NCBI RefSeq assembly: GCF_900115295.1
Contig: NZ_FOVZ01000001.1
Location: 558,001-622,000, forward strand
Direction of reading: 5' to 3'
Length of the DNA: 64,000 nucleotides
From: Sphingomonas sp. OK281
GTDB lineage: Bacteria > Pseudomonadota > Alphaproteobacteria > Sphingomonadales > Sphingomonadaceae
The stretch's first letter is position 1, and every line of letters starts with the position of its first letter. The translations under genes were made by a program, and so were the position numbers. Below, piece after piece: positions 51,290 through 60,518 of the stretch. The notes beneath the pieces were generated by a model that worked only from the letters and a program-made list of their open reading frames with translations, was not told where the DNA came from and did not search any database.

Positions 51290-53338
51290 TTACTTGATCT
51301 TACCGCCGGTTGCGGCCGCATCCTTCAGTGACTTGGCAACGGTAAACCCGTATTTCTCGAGCCCCGCGACGACCTTCGCCAAACCCTTCGACTGCGCCCA
51401 GAACATCGGCCCGCCGCGGTACACCGGCCAGCCATAGCCATAGATCCACACCACATCGACGTCGGACGCGCGCTGCGCCTTGCCTTCTTCGAGGATCAGC
51501 GCACCCTCGTTGACCATCGTGTAGAGCGTCCGCACGACGATCTCCTCGTCGCTGATCTCGCGCGGCGTCACGCCCGACTTCTTGCGGAAATCGTCGATGA
51601 TCTCCGTCACCCGTGGCGAGTTCGACGGCGTCCGCTTCTCGTCGTAATCGTAGAAGCCCGCCTTGGTCTTCTGGCCCCAGCGGTTCTCCGCCGCCAGCGC
51701 ATCACGGATGTTCTCGATCCGGCTCGGATCGCGGTGCCAGCCGATGTCGACGCCCGCCAGATCGCTCATCTGGAACGGCCCCATCGGCATCCCGAACGCG
51801 ACATGGACCTTGTCGATCTGCTCCGGGCTCGCGCCTTCCAGCAGCAGCTTCGTCGCCTCGATCTGCCGCGGCATCAGCATCCGGTTGCCGATGAACCCGT
51901 AGGTGACGCCCGCCACAACGGCGACCTTCTTGATCTTCTTCGCGAGCGCCATGACGGTCGCCAGCACGTCGTCCGCGGTCTTGTCGCCGCGCACCACCTC
52001 GAGCAATTTCATCACGTTGGCGGGCGAGAAGAAGTGCATCCCGACCACGTCCTGCGGCCGCTTGGTGCACGCCGCGATCGCGTCGATGTCGAGATACGAG
52101 GTGTTCGACGCCAGGATCGCGCCCGGCTTTGCGATCGCGTCGAGCTTGGTGAAGATCTCCTTCTTCACCTCCATCGTCTCGTACACCGCCTCGATGATCA
52201 GGTCGCATTCCGCCAGATCAGCAAAGTCCAGCGTCGGCTTCAGCGCACCCATCGCCTGCTCGACCTGCTCGGGCTTCATCCGGCCCTTGGCGGCAGTGGC
52301 CTCGTAGTTCTTCCGCACGACGCCGGTGCCGCGGTCGAGCGCGTCCTGCTGCATCTCGACGATCGTCACGGGGATGCCCGCGGACAGGAAGTTCATCGAG
52401 ATGCCGCCGCCCATCGTGCCCGCGCCGATCACGCCGACGCGCTTGATCTCGCGCAGCTTGGTGTCGGCGGGGACGTCGTCGATCTTGGCGGCCTGGCGTT
52501 CGGCGAAGAAGATGTGACGCTGTGCGGCCGACTGCACGCCGGTCATCAGCTTCATGAATTCCTGCCGTTCGAACGCGATGCCCTCCTCGAAGCTGGAGCC
52601 GTCCGCGGCCTTCTCGACGCAGGCGATATTCGCGGCCGGCGCGTCGAAGTTACGGAAACGCCGCCCATTCTCCTTCTTGAACGCGGCGACCGCATCGGGA
52701 TCGGCCTGCGCGGTCTTCTCGGACGCACGGGGCAGGGGACGCTTGGTCGCGATCTCGCGCGCAAATGCGACGGCATCGGCCTCGAGCGAGTCCTCGCCTA
52801 CGATCTTGTCGATCAGACCGGCATCGAGTGCCTTCTTAGCCGAGATCGGATCGCCCTTCGCGGTCATTTCCAGCGCGAGCTTCACACCGGCGATGCGCGG
52901 GATACGCTGCGTTCCGCCTGCGCCGGGGAGTAGCCCGAGCTTCACTTCGGGCGTGCCGATCTTCGCCGAGGCGACGGCGACGCGGTAGTGGCAGCCGAGC
53001 GTTACCTCGCAGCCGCCGCCCAGCGCGGTGCCGTGGATCGCCGCGACGACGGGCTTCGACGACGCCTCGATCATGTCGACGACGGTCGGCAGGCCGGGCT
53101 CGACCATCTCCTTGCCGAACTCGGTGATGTCGGCGCCCGCGAAGAACGTGCGGCCGTCGCAGCGGATTACCATCGCGGTGATGCCGTCGTCGTTCACGCC
53201 TTCCTTGATCGCCGCTTCGAGGCCCTGCCGGACCGCGGCGCCGAGCGCGTTGACGGGGGGATTGTTCGAGATGATGACGAGCACGTCGTCATGGCGTTCG
53301 GTGCGGATCGGGCCAGTGTTCGTCGACGGGGTCATCAT
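51290..53338 (-). CDS. fadB: Bifunctional enoyl-CoA hydratase / 3-hydroxyacyl-CoA dehydrogenase (FadB-like)
   Basis: 682-aa beta-oxidation protein. The N-terminal crotonase domain (about 10-190) has [36 protein letters not shown] and [12 protein letters not shown] with the catalytic Glu residues. Linker, then the NAD-binding loop [13 protein letters not shown] (about 300) and [17 protein letters not shown]; the catalytic His is in GMHFFSP. C-terminal dehydrogenase domain contains [10 protein letters not shown]. The second ATG (53335) has better spacing to GGAG. No thiolase gene lies next to it, so the 3-ketoacyl-CoA step must be encoded elsewhere. Confidence 0.95.
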   Translation of the reverse strand: MMTPSTNTGPIRTERHDDVLVIISNNPPVNALGAAVRQGLEAAIKEGVNDDGITAMVIRCDGRTFFAGADITEFGKEMVEPGLPTVVDMIEASSKPVVAAIHGTALGGGCEVTLGCHYRVAVASAKIGTPEVKLGLLPGAGGTQRIPRIAGVKLALEMTAKGDPISAKKALDAGLIDKIVGEDSLEADAVAFAREIATKRPLPRASEKTAQADPDAVAAFKKENGRRFRNFDAPAANIACVEKAADGSSFEEGIAFERQEFMKLMTGVQSAAQRHIFFAERQAAKIDDVPADTKLREIKRVGVIGAGTMGGGISMNFLSAGIPVTIVEMQQDALDRGTGVVRKNYEATAAKGRMKPEQVEQAMGALKPTLDFADLAECDLIIEAVYETMEVKKEIFTKLDAIAKPGAILASNTSYLDIDAIAACTKRPQDVVGMHFFSPANVMKLLEVVRGDKTADDVLATVMALAKKIKKVAVVAGVTYGFIGNRMLMPRQIEATKLLLEGASPEQIDKVHVAFGMPMGPFQMSDLAGVDIGWHRDPSRIENIRDALAAENRWGQKTKAGFYDYDEKRTPSNSPRVTEIIDDFRKKSGVTPREISDEEIVVRTLYTMVNEGALILEEGKAQRASDVDVVWIYGYGWPVYRGGPMFWAQSKGLAKVVAGLEKYGFTVAKSLKDAAATGGKIK

Positions 53339-53344
53339 ATTCTC

Positions 53345-53426
53345 CTTGTTCTCCTGCGAAAGCAGGAGCCCAGGGCCACATCGGCAGCCCTGCGTGATAC
53401 TGGACTCCTGCGTGCGCAGGAGAACG
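53345..53426. repeat. Family A inverted repeat, diverged
   Basis: TTGTTCTCCTGCGAAAGCAGG and CTCCTGCGTGCGCAGGAGAAC are the ends; the centre is a unique CCAGGGCCACATCGGCAGCCCTG section. This member has CTGC in place of CCGC. Confidence 0.8.
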
Positions 53427-53431
53427 GAAAC

Positions 53432-54652
53432 TCAGGTCATCGCCGCGTAGATCATCGTCTTCAGTTCGCGGCGGATGGGATAGAAACTGCTCGGCGAAAG
53501 CTGCGTCATGAACACCATCGACAGCCGCTCGACGGGATCGACGAAGAACGCGGTCGAGAACATCCCGCCCCAGTAGAACTCGCCCTTCGACCCCGGCACC
53601 ATCGTCTTCGCGACGTCGTCGGTGATCGCGAACCCGAGCCCGAAGCCGGTACCCGCATTCGACGCCTCGCTGAACAGCGACTTCGACATCGCCGCGAGAT
53701 CCGATTTTCCGGGCAGGTGGTTCTGCGTCATCAGGTCGAGCGTCTTGCGCCCGAGGATGCGCGCGCCGTCTAGCTCGCCACCGTTCAGCAGCATCGTATT
53801 GAACCGGTGATAATCGAGCGCGGTCGAGACGAGCCCGCCGCCGCCGGAAACGAGCTTCGGCTGCCGGCTCCACGCACTCTCAGTCCCGCGATCGTACATC
53901 ACGCGGCCCTTGCCCGGCGCGAGCGTGTAGCAATCGGTCAACCGGTCGAGCTTGTCGGAGGGAACCTGGAAGAAGGTGTCGTCCATCTTCAGCGGCGCGA
54001 AGATGCGTTCTTTGAAGAACTGGTCGAGCGGCAGGCCCGACACGCGCTGCACGACCGCGCCGAGCACGTCGGTCGCGACCGAATAATTCCACGCGGTGCC
54101 GGGCGAGAATTCGAGCGGGATCTTGGCCAGTGCGCCGATGAAGCCGTCGAGATCATACCCGCCATGCCAGCCTTCGATCTTGCCTTCGCGGTAGGCGGCA
54201 TCGACGTTCGAACGGTTCTGGAAACTGTACGTCAGCCCCGAGGTGTGGCGGAGCAGGTCGATCATCCGCATCGGCTCGGCGGTCGGCCTGGTCACGAACG
54301 GCACGCCGCCACCGCCGCCATCATAGACGCCGATATCCTTGAACTCGGGTAGCACGTGGTGGACCGGCGTATCGACCGCGACGAGGCCCTGTTCGACCAG
54401 CATCATGAACGCGACCGAGGTGATCGGCTTGGTCATCGACGCAATCCGGAACAGCGAACCCTCATCGATTGCCTTGCCGCCCTCACGTGCCGCGCCCGCG
54501 TTCGAGAAATGGACGATCTCGCCGTCGCGCGCGATCAGCAATTGCGCGTTCGGCAGCTTGCCCGAATCGATGTAGCGCGTCTGGAGCAGCGTATCGATCG
54601 CCGCCAATCGGCTCGCATCGAAGCCGTGCGCGGCAGGTTCAGCGATTTTCAC
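53432..54652 (-). CDS. Serine hydrolase, beta-lactamase class C-like (EstB type)
   Basis: 406-aa protein, GTG start 54650-54652. The nucleophile is the Ser of ASMTK (near residue 72) with the motif Lys; the second motif Tyr lies in WNYSVATDV (Y-S-V instead of Y-x-N). The third motif KTG is absent: the C-terminal counterpart is FYWGGMFST. This pattern fits class C-like esterases rather than beta-lactamases. HTSGLTYSF and AFFVDPVERL are typical elements. No signal peptide, so likely cytoplasmic. Next to the FadB-like gene, so an ester or lipid substrate is plausible. Confidence 0.9.
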   Translation of the reverse strand: MKIAEPAAHGFDASRLAAIDTLLQTRYIDSGKLPNAQLLIARDGEIVHFSNAGAAREGGKAIDEGSLFRIASMTKPITSVAFMMLVEQGLVAVDTPVHHVLPEFKDIGVYDGGGGGVPFVTRPTAEPMRMIDLLRHTSGLTYSFQNRSNVDAAYREGKIEGWHGGYDLDGFIGALAKIPLEFSPGTAWNYSVATDVLGAVVQRVSGLPLDQFFKERIFAPLKMDDTFFQVPSDKLDRLTDCYTLAPGKGRVMYDRGTESAWSRQPKLVSGGGGLVSTALDYHRFNTMLLNGGELDGARILGRKTLDLMTQNHLPGKSDLAAMSKSLFSEASNAGTGFGLGFAITDDVAKTMVPGSKGEFYWGGMFSTAFFVDPVERLSMVFMTQLSPSSFYPIRRELKTMIYAAMT

Positions 54653-54800
54653 GATTCGACCGTCCGTGTCATGACCCGCTCCATACCCCTAGTTCGAACT
54701 TCGTGCCTCTATTGCCTTGAGTGCGGCAGGAATCAACTATAACCTGTCTTCGAACAGGCGATAAGCCAAACCCGAAATTCAACTCTGGAGTCAACCGGTC

Positions 54801-56552
54801 TTGGCAAGCGAACCGATCATCGCACTCGATCCCTCCTGGCCGGCAATGTCGCTCGCCGATGCCGAGCGAATGCTGACCGCGCCCGGCGCGAAGTTCGAGA
54901 TGGAGATGCTGACGATCGACGGCATCGAGACGCGCATCTGGAAGAACGCGCCACCGTCGTTGCGCTGGCTGGCCGAGGCGGCGCGCGCGCATGGCGACCG
55001 GGTGTTCACAGCGTATGAGGACGAGCGCGTCACCTACGAGGCGAACTTTCGTGCGATTGCGGTGCTGGCGCATCGGTTGCGTGAGATGGGGATCCGCCCC
55101 GGCGACCGCGTCGCGCTGGCGATGCGCAACCTGCCCGAATGGCCGGTCGCGTTCTTTGCGGGCGCGAGCATCGGCGCGATCATGGTGCCGCTCAACGCGT
55201 GGTGGACCGGCGCGGAGATGGAATACGGCTTAGCCGATTCGGGTGCGCGCGTGTTGATCACCGATGACGAGCGGCATCATCGGCTGGAGGCGGCGTATGC
55301 GACGTTGCCGGCGCTGGAGCACGTGTTCGTCGCGCGCGCCGCAGAACCGCTGACCGGGATCGTGACGCGGCTGGAGGACGTGATCGGCACCCCGCACGAC
55401 TGGGCTGCGTTGCCTGACGTTGGCTTGCCCGACGCGACCATCGCACCCGACGACGATGCAACGATCTTCTACACCAGCGGCACCACCGGCGCACCGAAGG
55501 GGGCACTCGGCACGCACCGCAACATGATGTCGAACATCCTGTCGGGCGGCTATTCCTCGGCGCGCTCGTTCCTGCGCCGCGGTGAGGCACCGCCCGAACC
55601 GACGCCGCGCGTGACGCTGACGGTGATCCCGTTGTTCCACGTCACCGCCTGCTCGGCGGGCATGATGGGCGTGATCGCGACGGGCAGCACGATGATCTTC
55701 ATGCGGAAATGGGACACGATCCGCGCGATGGAGATCATCGAGCGCGAGAAGGTCAACATCACCGGCGGCGTGCCGACCATCGCCTGGCAGCTTTTGGAGC
55801 ATCCCGACCGTGGCCGCTATGACCTCTCGTCGCTCGAATCGATCGCCTATGGCGGCGCGCCCGCAGCGCCCGAACTGGTGAAGCGCATCCATGCCGAGTT
55901 CGGCGCGATGCCCGGCAATGGCTGGGGCATGACCGAGACGATGGCGACCGTCACGCATCACGGCGGGGAGGACTATCTCAACCGCCCGACCAGCGCGGGG
56001 CCTCCGGTGGCGGCTGCCGACCTGAAGATCATCGCGGACGACGGCGTGACGGAGATGCCTGTGGGCGAGGTCGGCGAACTCTGGGCACGCGGACCGATGA
56101 TCGTGAAAGGCTACTGGAACAAGCCGGATGCGACCGCCGCGACCTTTGTGGACGGCTGGGTCCGAACCGGCGATCTCGCGCGGCTGGACGACGAGGGATT
56201 CTGCTACATTGTCGACCGCGCCAAGGACATGATCATCCGCGGTGGCGAGAACATCTATTCCAGCGAGGTCGAGAACGTCCTCTACGCGCACCCCGCGGTG
56301 ACTGACGCGGCGCTGATCGGTATCCCGCATCGTATCCTGGGTGAGGAGCCCGCGGCGGTGGTGCACCTCGCGCCGGGTGCGGTGACGACCGAGGCCGAGT
56401 TGCAGGGCTGGGTGCGGCAACATCTGGCGGCGTTCAAGACGCCGGTTGCGGTGCGCTTCGTGCACGAGACGCTGCCGCGGAATGCGAACGGGAAGATCTT
56501 GAAAAAGGACCTGCAGGTGCTGTTCGAGGATCGGGTGGGGGTGATGGGGTAG
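54801..56552 (+). CDS. Acyl-CoA synthetase / AMP-dependent ligase
   Basis: 583-aa class I adenylate-forming enzyme that activates a carboxylic acid as acyl-AMP and then acyl-CoA. ATP loop: FYTSGTTGAPKGALGTHRNM. A5-like element: GWGMTETMA; A8 region: GWVRTGDLARLDDEGFCYIVDRAKDMI; catalytic Lys in GKILKKDL at the C terminus. Start at TTG 54801 gives MASEPIIALDPSWPAMSLADAERM; a downstream ATG (54846) is possible. Divergent from the serine hydrolase gene, opposite to the beta-oxidation genes, which are fed by its product. Confidence 0.93.
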   Translation: MASEPIIALDPSWPAMSLADAERMLTAPGAKFEMEMLTIDGIETRIWKNAPPSLRWLAEAARAHGDRVFTAYEDERVTYEANFRAIAVLAHRLREMGIRPGDRVALAMRNLPEWPVAFFAGASIGAIMVPLNAWWTGAEMEYGLADSGARVLITDDERHHRLEAAYATLPALEHVFVARAAEPLTGIVTRLEDVIGTPHDWAALPDVGLPDATIAPDDDATIFYTSGTTGAPKGALGTHRNMMSNILSGGYSSARSFLRRGEAPPEPTPRVTLTVIPLFHVTACSAGMMGVIATGSTMIFMRKWDTIRAMEIIEREKVNITGGVPTIAWQLLEHPDRGRYDLSSLESIAYGGAPAAPELVKRIHAEFGAMPGNGWGMTETMATVTHHGGEDYLNRPTSAGPPVAAADLKIIADDGVTEMPVGEVGELWARGPMIVKGYWNKPDATAATFVDGWVRTGDLARLDDEGFCYIVDRAKDMIIRGGENIYSSEVENVLYAHPAVTDAALIGIPHRILGEEPAAVVHLAPGAVTTEAELQGWVRQHLAAFKTPVAVRFVHETLPRNANGKILKKDLQVLFEDRVGVMG

Positions 56553-56559
56553 GCTTCTA

Positions 56560-56667
56560 CTCCCCCCTGAAAGGGAGGGGCCGGGGTGGGTCGGCTTCCG
56601 CTAAACCCGACCGTTGTGTCTCAAGCTGGCCGACCCACCCCCAACCCCTCCCTTTCAGGGAGGGGGG
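56560..56667. repeat. Family B inverted repeat
   Basis: CTCCCCCCTGAAAGGGAGGGG with CCGGGGTGGGTCGG, mirrored by CCGACCCACCCCCAACCCCTC and CCTTTCAGGGAGGGGGG. Its right arm supplies GGGAGG upstream of ATG 56669. Confidence 0.9.
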
Positions 56668-56668
56668 C

Positions 56669-56800
56669 ATGTGGTGTTCTTGGCGTCGGTCATGGTCGGC
56701 CGCGGCCGCTCCTGCTCGAGAGTTTAGGACGGAGCGAAAGGGAAGACCCGCGGAGGAATTGCAGGTGTTGTTCGAGGATCTGGCTCAAGTGACGGCATAA
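56669..56800 (+). CDS. Short open frame of 43 aa with acyl-CoA ligase-like C-terminal tail
   Basis: ATG 56669 to TAA 56800. The last residues (AEELQVLFEDLAQVTA) strongly resemble the C-terminus of the neighbouring ligase (KDLQVLFEDRVGVMG), also at the DNA level. The first half (MWCSWRRSWSAAAAPAREF) has no known relative. Its SD-like sequence comes from the family B repeat. It may be a remnant of a duplicated ligase 3' end rather than a gene. Confidence 0.3.
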   Translation: MWCSWRRSWSAAAAPAREFRTERKGRPAEELQVLFEDLAQVTA

Positions 56801-56810
56801 TTCTTCGGCT

Positions 56811-56918
56811 CCCCTCCCTGGAAGAAAGGGGCTGGGGGTGGGTCGGTTGCCGCATACTCGATGCCGCGTGGATCGAACCGGCCACCCCCCCCAACCCTTC
56901 TCTTTCAGGAAGGGGAGC
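56811..56918. repeat. Family B inverted repeat
   Basis: GGCTCCCCTCCCTGGAAG with GGGCTGGGGGTGGGTCGG, mirrored by CCGGCCACCCCCCCCAACCC and TTCTCTTTCAGGAAGGGGAGC. More diverged than the 56560 copy. Confidence 0.88.
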
Positions 56919-56928
56919 TCGGTGCGTT

Positions 56929-58413
56929 TTATGAACGGCTGGCAGCCACCACCGCATCGACGGCGGTCTTCCAACCTGCGAGCCTCGCCTGCCGCTCGTC
57001 CTCTCCCAGCGACGGCGTGAACGTCTCGACCTCGCCACGCATCGCGGTGGCCTCCTCTAACCCTCCAAACAACCCGGCGCCGACCCCAGCCAACATCGCC
57101 GCGCCCAGTGCGGTCGTCTCGGCGAACCTCGGCCGTTCCACCTCGATCCCGAGCAGGTCCGCCATGTCCTGCGCCATCCAGTCGTTGGCGACCATGCCGC
57201 CGTCGATCCGCAGGCTGTGCCAGTCGATCCCGTCCGCGGCGAACGCAGTCTTCAGATCGTGCGCCTGGTACGCCATCGCCTCCAGCGCAGCGCGAGCCAC
57301 GTGCGCCTTGCCGGTGGCGAAGCTCAGTCCCGAGATGCTCGCGCGGGCGTCCGGTTCCCACCACGGCGCGCCTAGGCCGCTGAGCGCAGGCACCAGGTAC
57401 ACGCCGCCGGTGTCGGGCACGCTGCGGGCCAGTGCTTCGGTTTCCGCGGCCGTGTCGATCAGGCCCAGCGTGTCGCGGAGCCACTGTACCAAGCTGCCGG
57501 CGACGAACACCGACCCTTCCAGCGCATAGGCGCGCTCGCCGCCGAGCTGCCAAGCGACCGTCGACAGCATCCGGTGCCCCGAGGTCGGCGGCGTCGCCCC
57601 GGCATGGGTGAGGATGAACGCACCCGTGCCGAACGTCGCCTTGGTCTGGCCGAGCGCGAGGCAGGCCTGGCCGATAGCAGCGGCTTGCTGGTCGCCGGCG
57701 ATACCGCAGATCGGGATTGCCGCGCCGAACGCGGTCGTCTCGCCGAACCGTCCGGCGCAATCGACGATCTCCGGCAACGACGCGCGGGGCACGCCGAATA
57801 GCGCACAAAGCCCGTCGTCCCAGTCGCCGATGTGCACGTCCATCAGGGCGGTGCGCGAGGCGTTGGTCGCGTCCGTCACATGCAATCCGCCGGTCAGTTT
57901 CCAGATCAGCCAGCTGTCGACCGTGCCGATCGCGAGGCGCGTTCCGGCGTCGGCGAGTTGCGGCCATTCGCGCATGGCCCAGCCGATCTTCGAGGCAGAG
58001 AAATACGGGTCGAGAAGGAGGCCGGTCTTGGCTTGGACCTCGGCCTCGTGACCCTGTTCGCGCAAGTCCCGGCAGGTCGCGGCGGTACGCCGGTCCTGCC
58101 AGACGATCGCGGGCGCGAGCGGTTCGCCGGTCTCGCGGTCCCAGAAGACGATCGTCTCGCGCTGGTTGGTGATGCCGATCCCGGCGATCCGGTGTGCGCC
58201 GCCTGCCTGAGCGACCATGGCCGCGGTTACGCGCAACGTCTTGCGCCAAATCTCGGCCGCGTCATGCTCGACCCACCCGGCGCGCGGGTATTTCTGGTCG
58301 AGCGCGCGGGCTTCGCTGGCGATGCAACGGCCGTCGGTCGCGAACAGCATCGCGCGGGTGGACGTGGTGCCCTCGTCGATGACGAGAATTAGATCGGTGG
58401 CATCGTTCGGCAT
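56929..58413 (-). CDS. glpK: Glycerol kinase
   Basis: 494-aa FGGY kinase forming glycerol-3-phosphate. The N-terminal phosphate loop is DEGTTSTRAMLF (about residues 13-24). FWDRETGEPLAPAIVWQDRRT and GALEGSVFVAG are typical, as is MAYQAHDL and the DGGMVANDWM segment (FGGY motif 2). The ATG lies close to the divergent AI-2E family gene. No glpF or glpD is adjacent. Confidence 0.95.
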   Translation of the reverse strand: MPNDATDLILVIDEGTTSTRAMLFATDGRCIASEARALDQKYPRAGWVEHDAAEIWRKTLRVTAAMVAQAGGAHRIAGIGITNQRETIVFWDRETGEPLAPAIVWQDRRTAATCRDLREQGHEAEVQAKTGLLLDPYFSASKIGWAMREWPQLADAGTRLAIGTVDSWLIWKLTGGLHVTDATNASRTALMDVHIGDWDDGLCALFGVPRASLPEIVDCAGRFGETTAFGAAIPICGIAGDQQAAAIGQACLALGQTKATFGTGAFILTHAGATPPTSGHRMLSTVAWQLGGERAYALEGSVFVAGSLVQWLRDTLGLIDTAAETEALARSVPDTGGVYLVPALSGLGAPWWEPDARASISGLSFATGKAHVARAALEAMAYQAHDLKTAFAADGIDWHSLRIDGGMVANDWMAQDMADLLGIEVERPRFAETTALGAAMLAGVGAGLFGGLEEATAMRGEVETFTPSLGEDERQARLAGWKTAVDAVVAASRS

Positions 58414-58461
58414 GCTTGAATGCTAGCCACGATTACGGGATGGAGGAACAAAGGAATTACC

Positions 58462-59733
58462 ATGTCGGACGAGGGTCTTCGCCAGGAAACGTACCAGCCA
58501 CAGGGCGGGGACGGCGTCGCTGTGGAAGGTCCCCCAGCCGAAAGTGCGTTCGGGCTGCCGATCGCGGTCGGGGTCGAGGATGCGATGCGAATCGCACAGC
58601 GTCGCGATCGGTTGCTGGCCGCGTTGACGCTGACCGCCGGCGTCGGGCTGATCCTTGCCACGCCGTTCGCGCTGAAATCCGGGGCGGAGTTCTTCCTGCC
58701 ACTGACGATCGCGCTCGTGATCTCGGTGGCGCTCGTGCCGGTGCTGGAATGGCTCGAGCGGCGTCACGTACCGTCGCCGCTCGCCGCGATCTTGTGCATC
58801 CTGGTGTTCCTGATCGCCGCGAACATCGCGATCGCAGCGATCCTCGTGCCCGCGACCGACTTCTTCCGCCTGCTCCCGACACGGTTGGACCGGATCCAGA
58901 GCAACCTCGCGCCCCTGCTCGACCTCTATTCGAGCCTCGAGAAATACGTGAACAAGACGCTCCGTCAGGTCGCGTCGACCCCTATCAAGCAGCCGGCGAC
59001 TGCGGGCGTCGCAGCGCCGGGTTCGATCTTGGAACTCGCCGCGACGTCGGCGCCGGCCGTCATTGTCCAGTTCCTGTTCGGCGTCCTGATCGTGTTCTTT
59101 TTCCTCTCGGGATGGACGCGGATGCGGCGGCAGACGATCACCGGGCGGACTAGCTTCGATGGGGCGATGGCGACCGCGCGCGTGATCCAGGATATCGTCG
59201 ATGACGTGTCGGCGTATCTGGGGACGATCACGCTCATCAACATCGTGCTCGGGATCGTCACGGGCACCGCGCTGTGGTTCATCGGCATGCCGTATCCGGC
59301 GATGTGGGGCGGGATCGTCGCGCTGCTTAATTACATCCCGTATTTCGGGCCGGTGATCGGGGCGTTCCTGCTCGCGTTGGGCGGCTTGATGACGTTTTCG
59401 GACATCTGGATGGCGATGCTGCCGCCGGCGCTGATGTACGGGCTGCACCTGGTCGAGGCGAACGCGATCACGCCGTTCGTGGTCGGGCACCGGCTGACGA
59501 TCAGCCCTTTGCTGATCCTGATCTCGCTGAGCTTCTGGGGATGGGTGTGGGGCACGTCGGGCGCGTTGCTCGCGGTTCCGTTGCTCATCATCATCCAGAC
59601 CATCGTGAAGGCCGCTGGCAAGCCCGATATCGCCGGGTTCCTGTTCGAGCACGGGACGCTAGTGCAGCCCAAGACCGGGCGAAATCGTCGTCGTGGCGAC
59701 CCGCCCGAGGCACAACGTGAAACTGGCGGATAA
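58462..59733 (+). CDS. AI-2E family transporter (TqsA/PerM-like)
   Basis: 423-aa membrane protein with about eight spans. The N-terminal tail is 60 residues of cytoplasmic, acidic composition; spans begin around 67. The signature GIPYPAMWG-type segment is present as FIGMPYPAMWGGIVALLNYIPYFGPVIGAFLLALGG; LHLVEANAITPFVVGHRLTISPLLILISL is the last conserved block. Exporter of an unknown metabolite. AAGGA lies 6 nt before ATG 58462. A short divergent spacer separates it from glpK. Confidence 0.92.
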   Translation: MSDEGLRQETYQPQGGDGVAVEGPPAESAFGLPIAVGVEDAMRIAQRRDRLLAALTLTAGVGLILATPFALKSGAEFFLPLTIALVISVALVPVLEWLERRHVPSPLAAILCILVFLIAANIAIAAILVPATDFFRLLPTRLDRIQSNLAPLLDLYSSLEKYVNKTLRQVASTPIKQPATAGVAAPGSILELAATSAPAVIVQFLFGVLIVFFFLSGWTRMRRQTITGRTSFDGAMATARVIQDIVDDVSAYLGTITLINIVLGIVTGTALWFIGMPYPAMWGGIVALLNYIPYFGPVIGAFLLALGGLMTFSDIWMAMLPPALMYGLHLVEANAITPFVVGHRLTISPLLILISLSFWGWVWGTSGALLAVPLLIIIQTIVKAAGKPDIAGFLFEHGTLVQPKTGRNRRRGDPPEAQRETGG

Positions 59734-59787
59734 TTTGGGTTGACGGTATCCGAACCCTCGCCTAGTTGCCGCCTCCACGCTGTTTCA

Positions 59788-59864
<77 letters not shown>

Positions 59865-59949
59865 TCGTTTAGGTGGTTCGAGATTGTGTTGAGGTTTTGA
59901 CGAGCCTTCCCGCGTGTCCCTTGGGGCGCTAGGGTTCGTCATTGGGAAT

Positions 59950-60026
<77 letters not shown>

Positions 60027-60060
60027 CCCTGTAGGGGTGGCCGAGACCCTTCAAAGCTTT

Positions 60061-60077
60061 GGATGCTGCGAGCATCC
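60061..60077 (+). terminator. Candidate hairpin downstream of the tRNA-Asp pair
   Basis: GGATGCT, loop GCG, AGCATCC: perfect 7-bp stem about 35 bp after the second tRNA. No long T-run, so termination is uncertain. Confidence 0.4.
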
Positions 60078-60112
60078 AGTCCTACCTTCCGGTCAGGACC
60101 ATTCCCCCCATA

Positions 60113-60265
60113 CCGTTCGTGCTGAGTAGAGACCGAGTAGCTCTGTCAGGAGCGTATCGAGGGCTCGTATCGAAGCATGGGTTCCGCGCGCCAACCTCAT
60201 CCTTCGATACGCCCTCTCGATACGCCGCCTCCGGCGACTACTCGATGGCTACTCAGGACGAGCGG
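60113..60265. repeat. Long imperfect inverted repeat, family D
   Basis: CCGTTCGTGCTGAGTAG (60113-60129) pairs with CTACTCAGGACGAGCGG (60249-60265); the interior arms AGCGTATCGAGGGCTCGTATCGAAG and CTTCGATACGCCCTCTCGATACG also pair. A related but shorter element lies at 62954. Confidence 0.8.
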
Positions 60266-60317
60266 TAGAGGGGGGCAGGGGAGCGCGTCGGCGCAGGGAG
60301 CCGGCAGGCGGAGTGCG

Positions 60318-60518
60318 CTACCGCCCAAGCTCCATCCAGCGCAGGACCGGCTTCAGCGGTGCTATCCAGATCAGGCCGGTGAACAGGTAGAACACCAATT
60401 GCCCCAGCCAGTGCCAGCTGCCGACGATGTTCGACAAGCTCACGATGGCCACGCACCACACCAGGATCAGGAGCAGGATGCCGAGCATGCCGACGGGTTT
60501 GCGCCAAGTTGGCGTCAT
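60318..60518 (-). CDS. DUF2842 domain-containing membrane protein, 66 aa
   Basis: TPTWRKPVGMLGILLLILVW is the family start. Two spans: about residues 11-31 and 38-56. The C-terminal LKPVLRWMELGR closes the domain. Its ATG overlaps the cyclo-ligase stop by 4 bp (ATGA), so it is translated with it. Small, inner-membrane; function unknown. Confidence 0.88.
   Translation of the reverse strand: MTPTWRKPVGMLGILLLILVWCVAIVSLSNIVGSWHWLGQLVFYLFTGLIWIAPLKPVLRWMELGR

Larger units (their letters stand above)
56553..56928. other. 376-bp spacer between ligase and glpK made of two family B repeats
   Basis: It holds family B elements at 56560-56667 and 56811-56918, with the 43-codon open frame between them. 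No other gene or promoter is evident. Confidence 0.6.

Noticed and set aside
20271..53426. CRISPR array
   Set aside because: The repeats are palindromic, scattered over 33 kb and have no regular spacers or cas genes.
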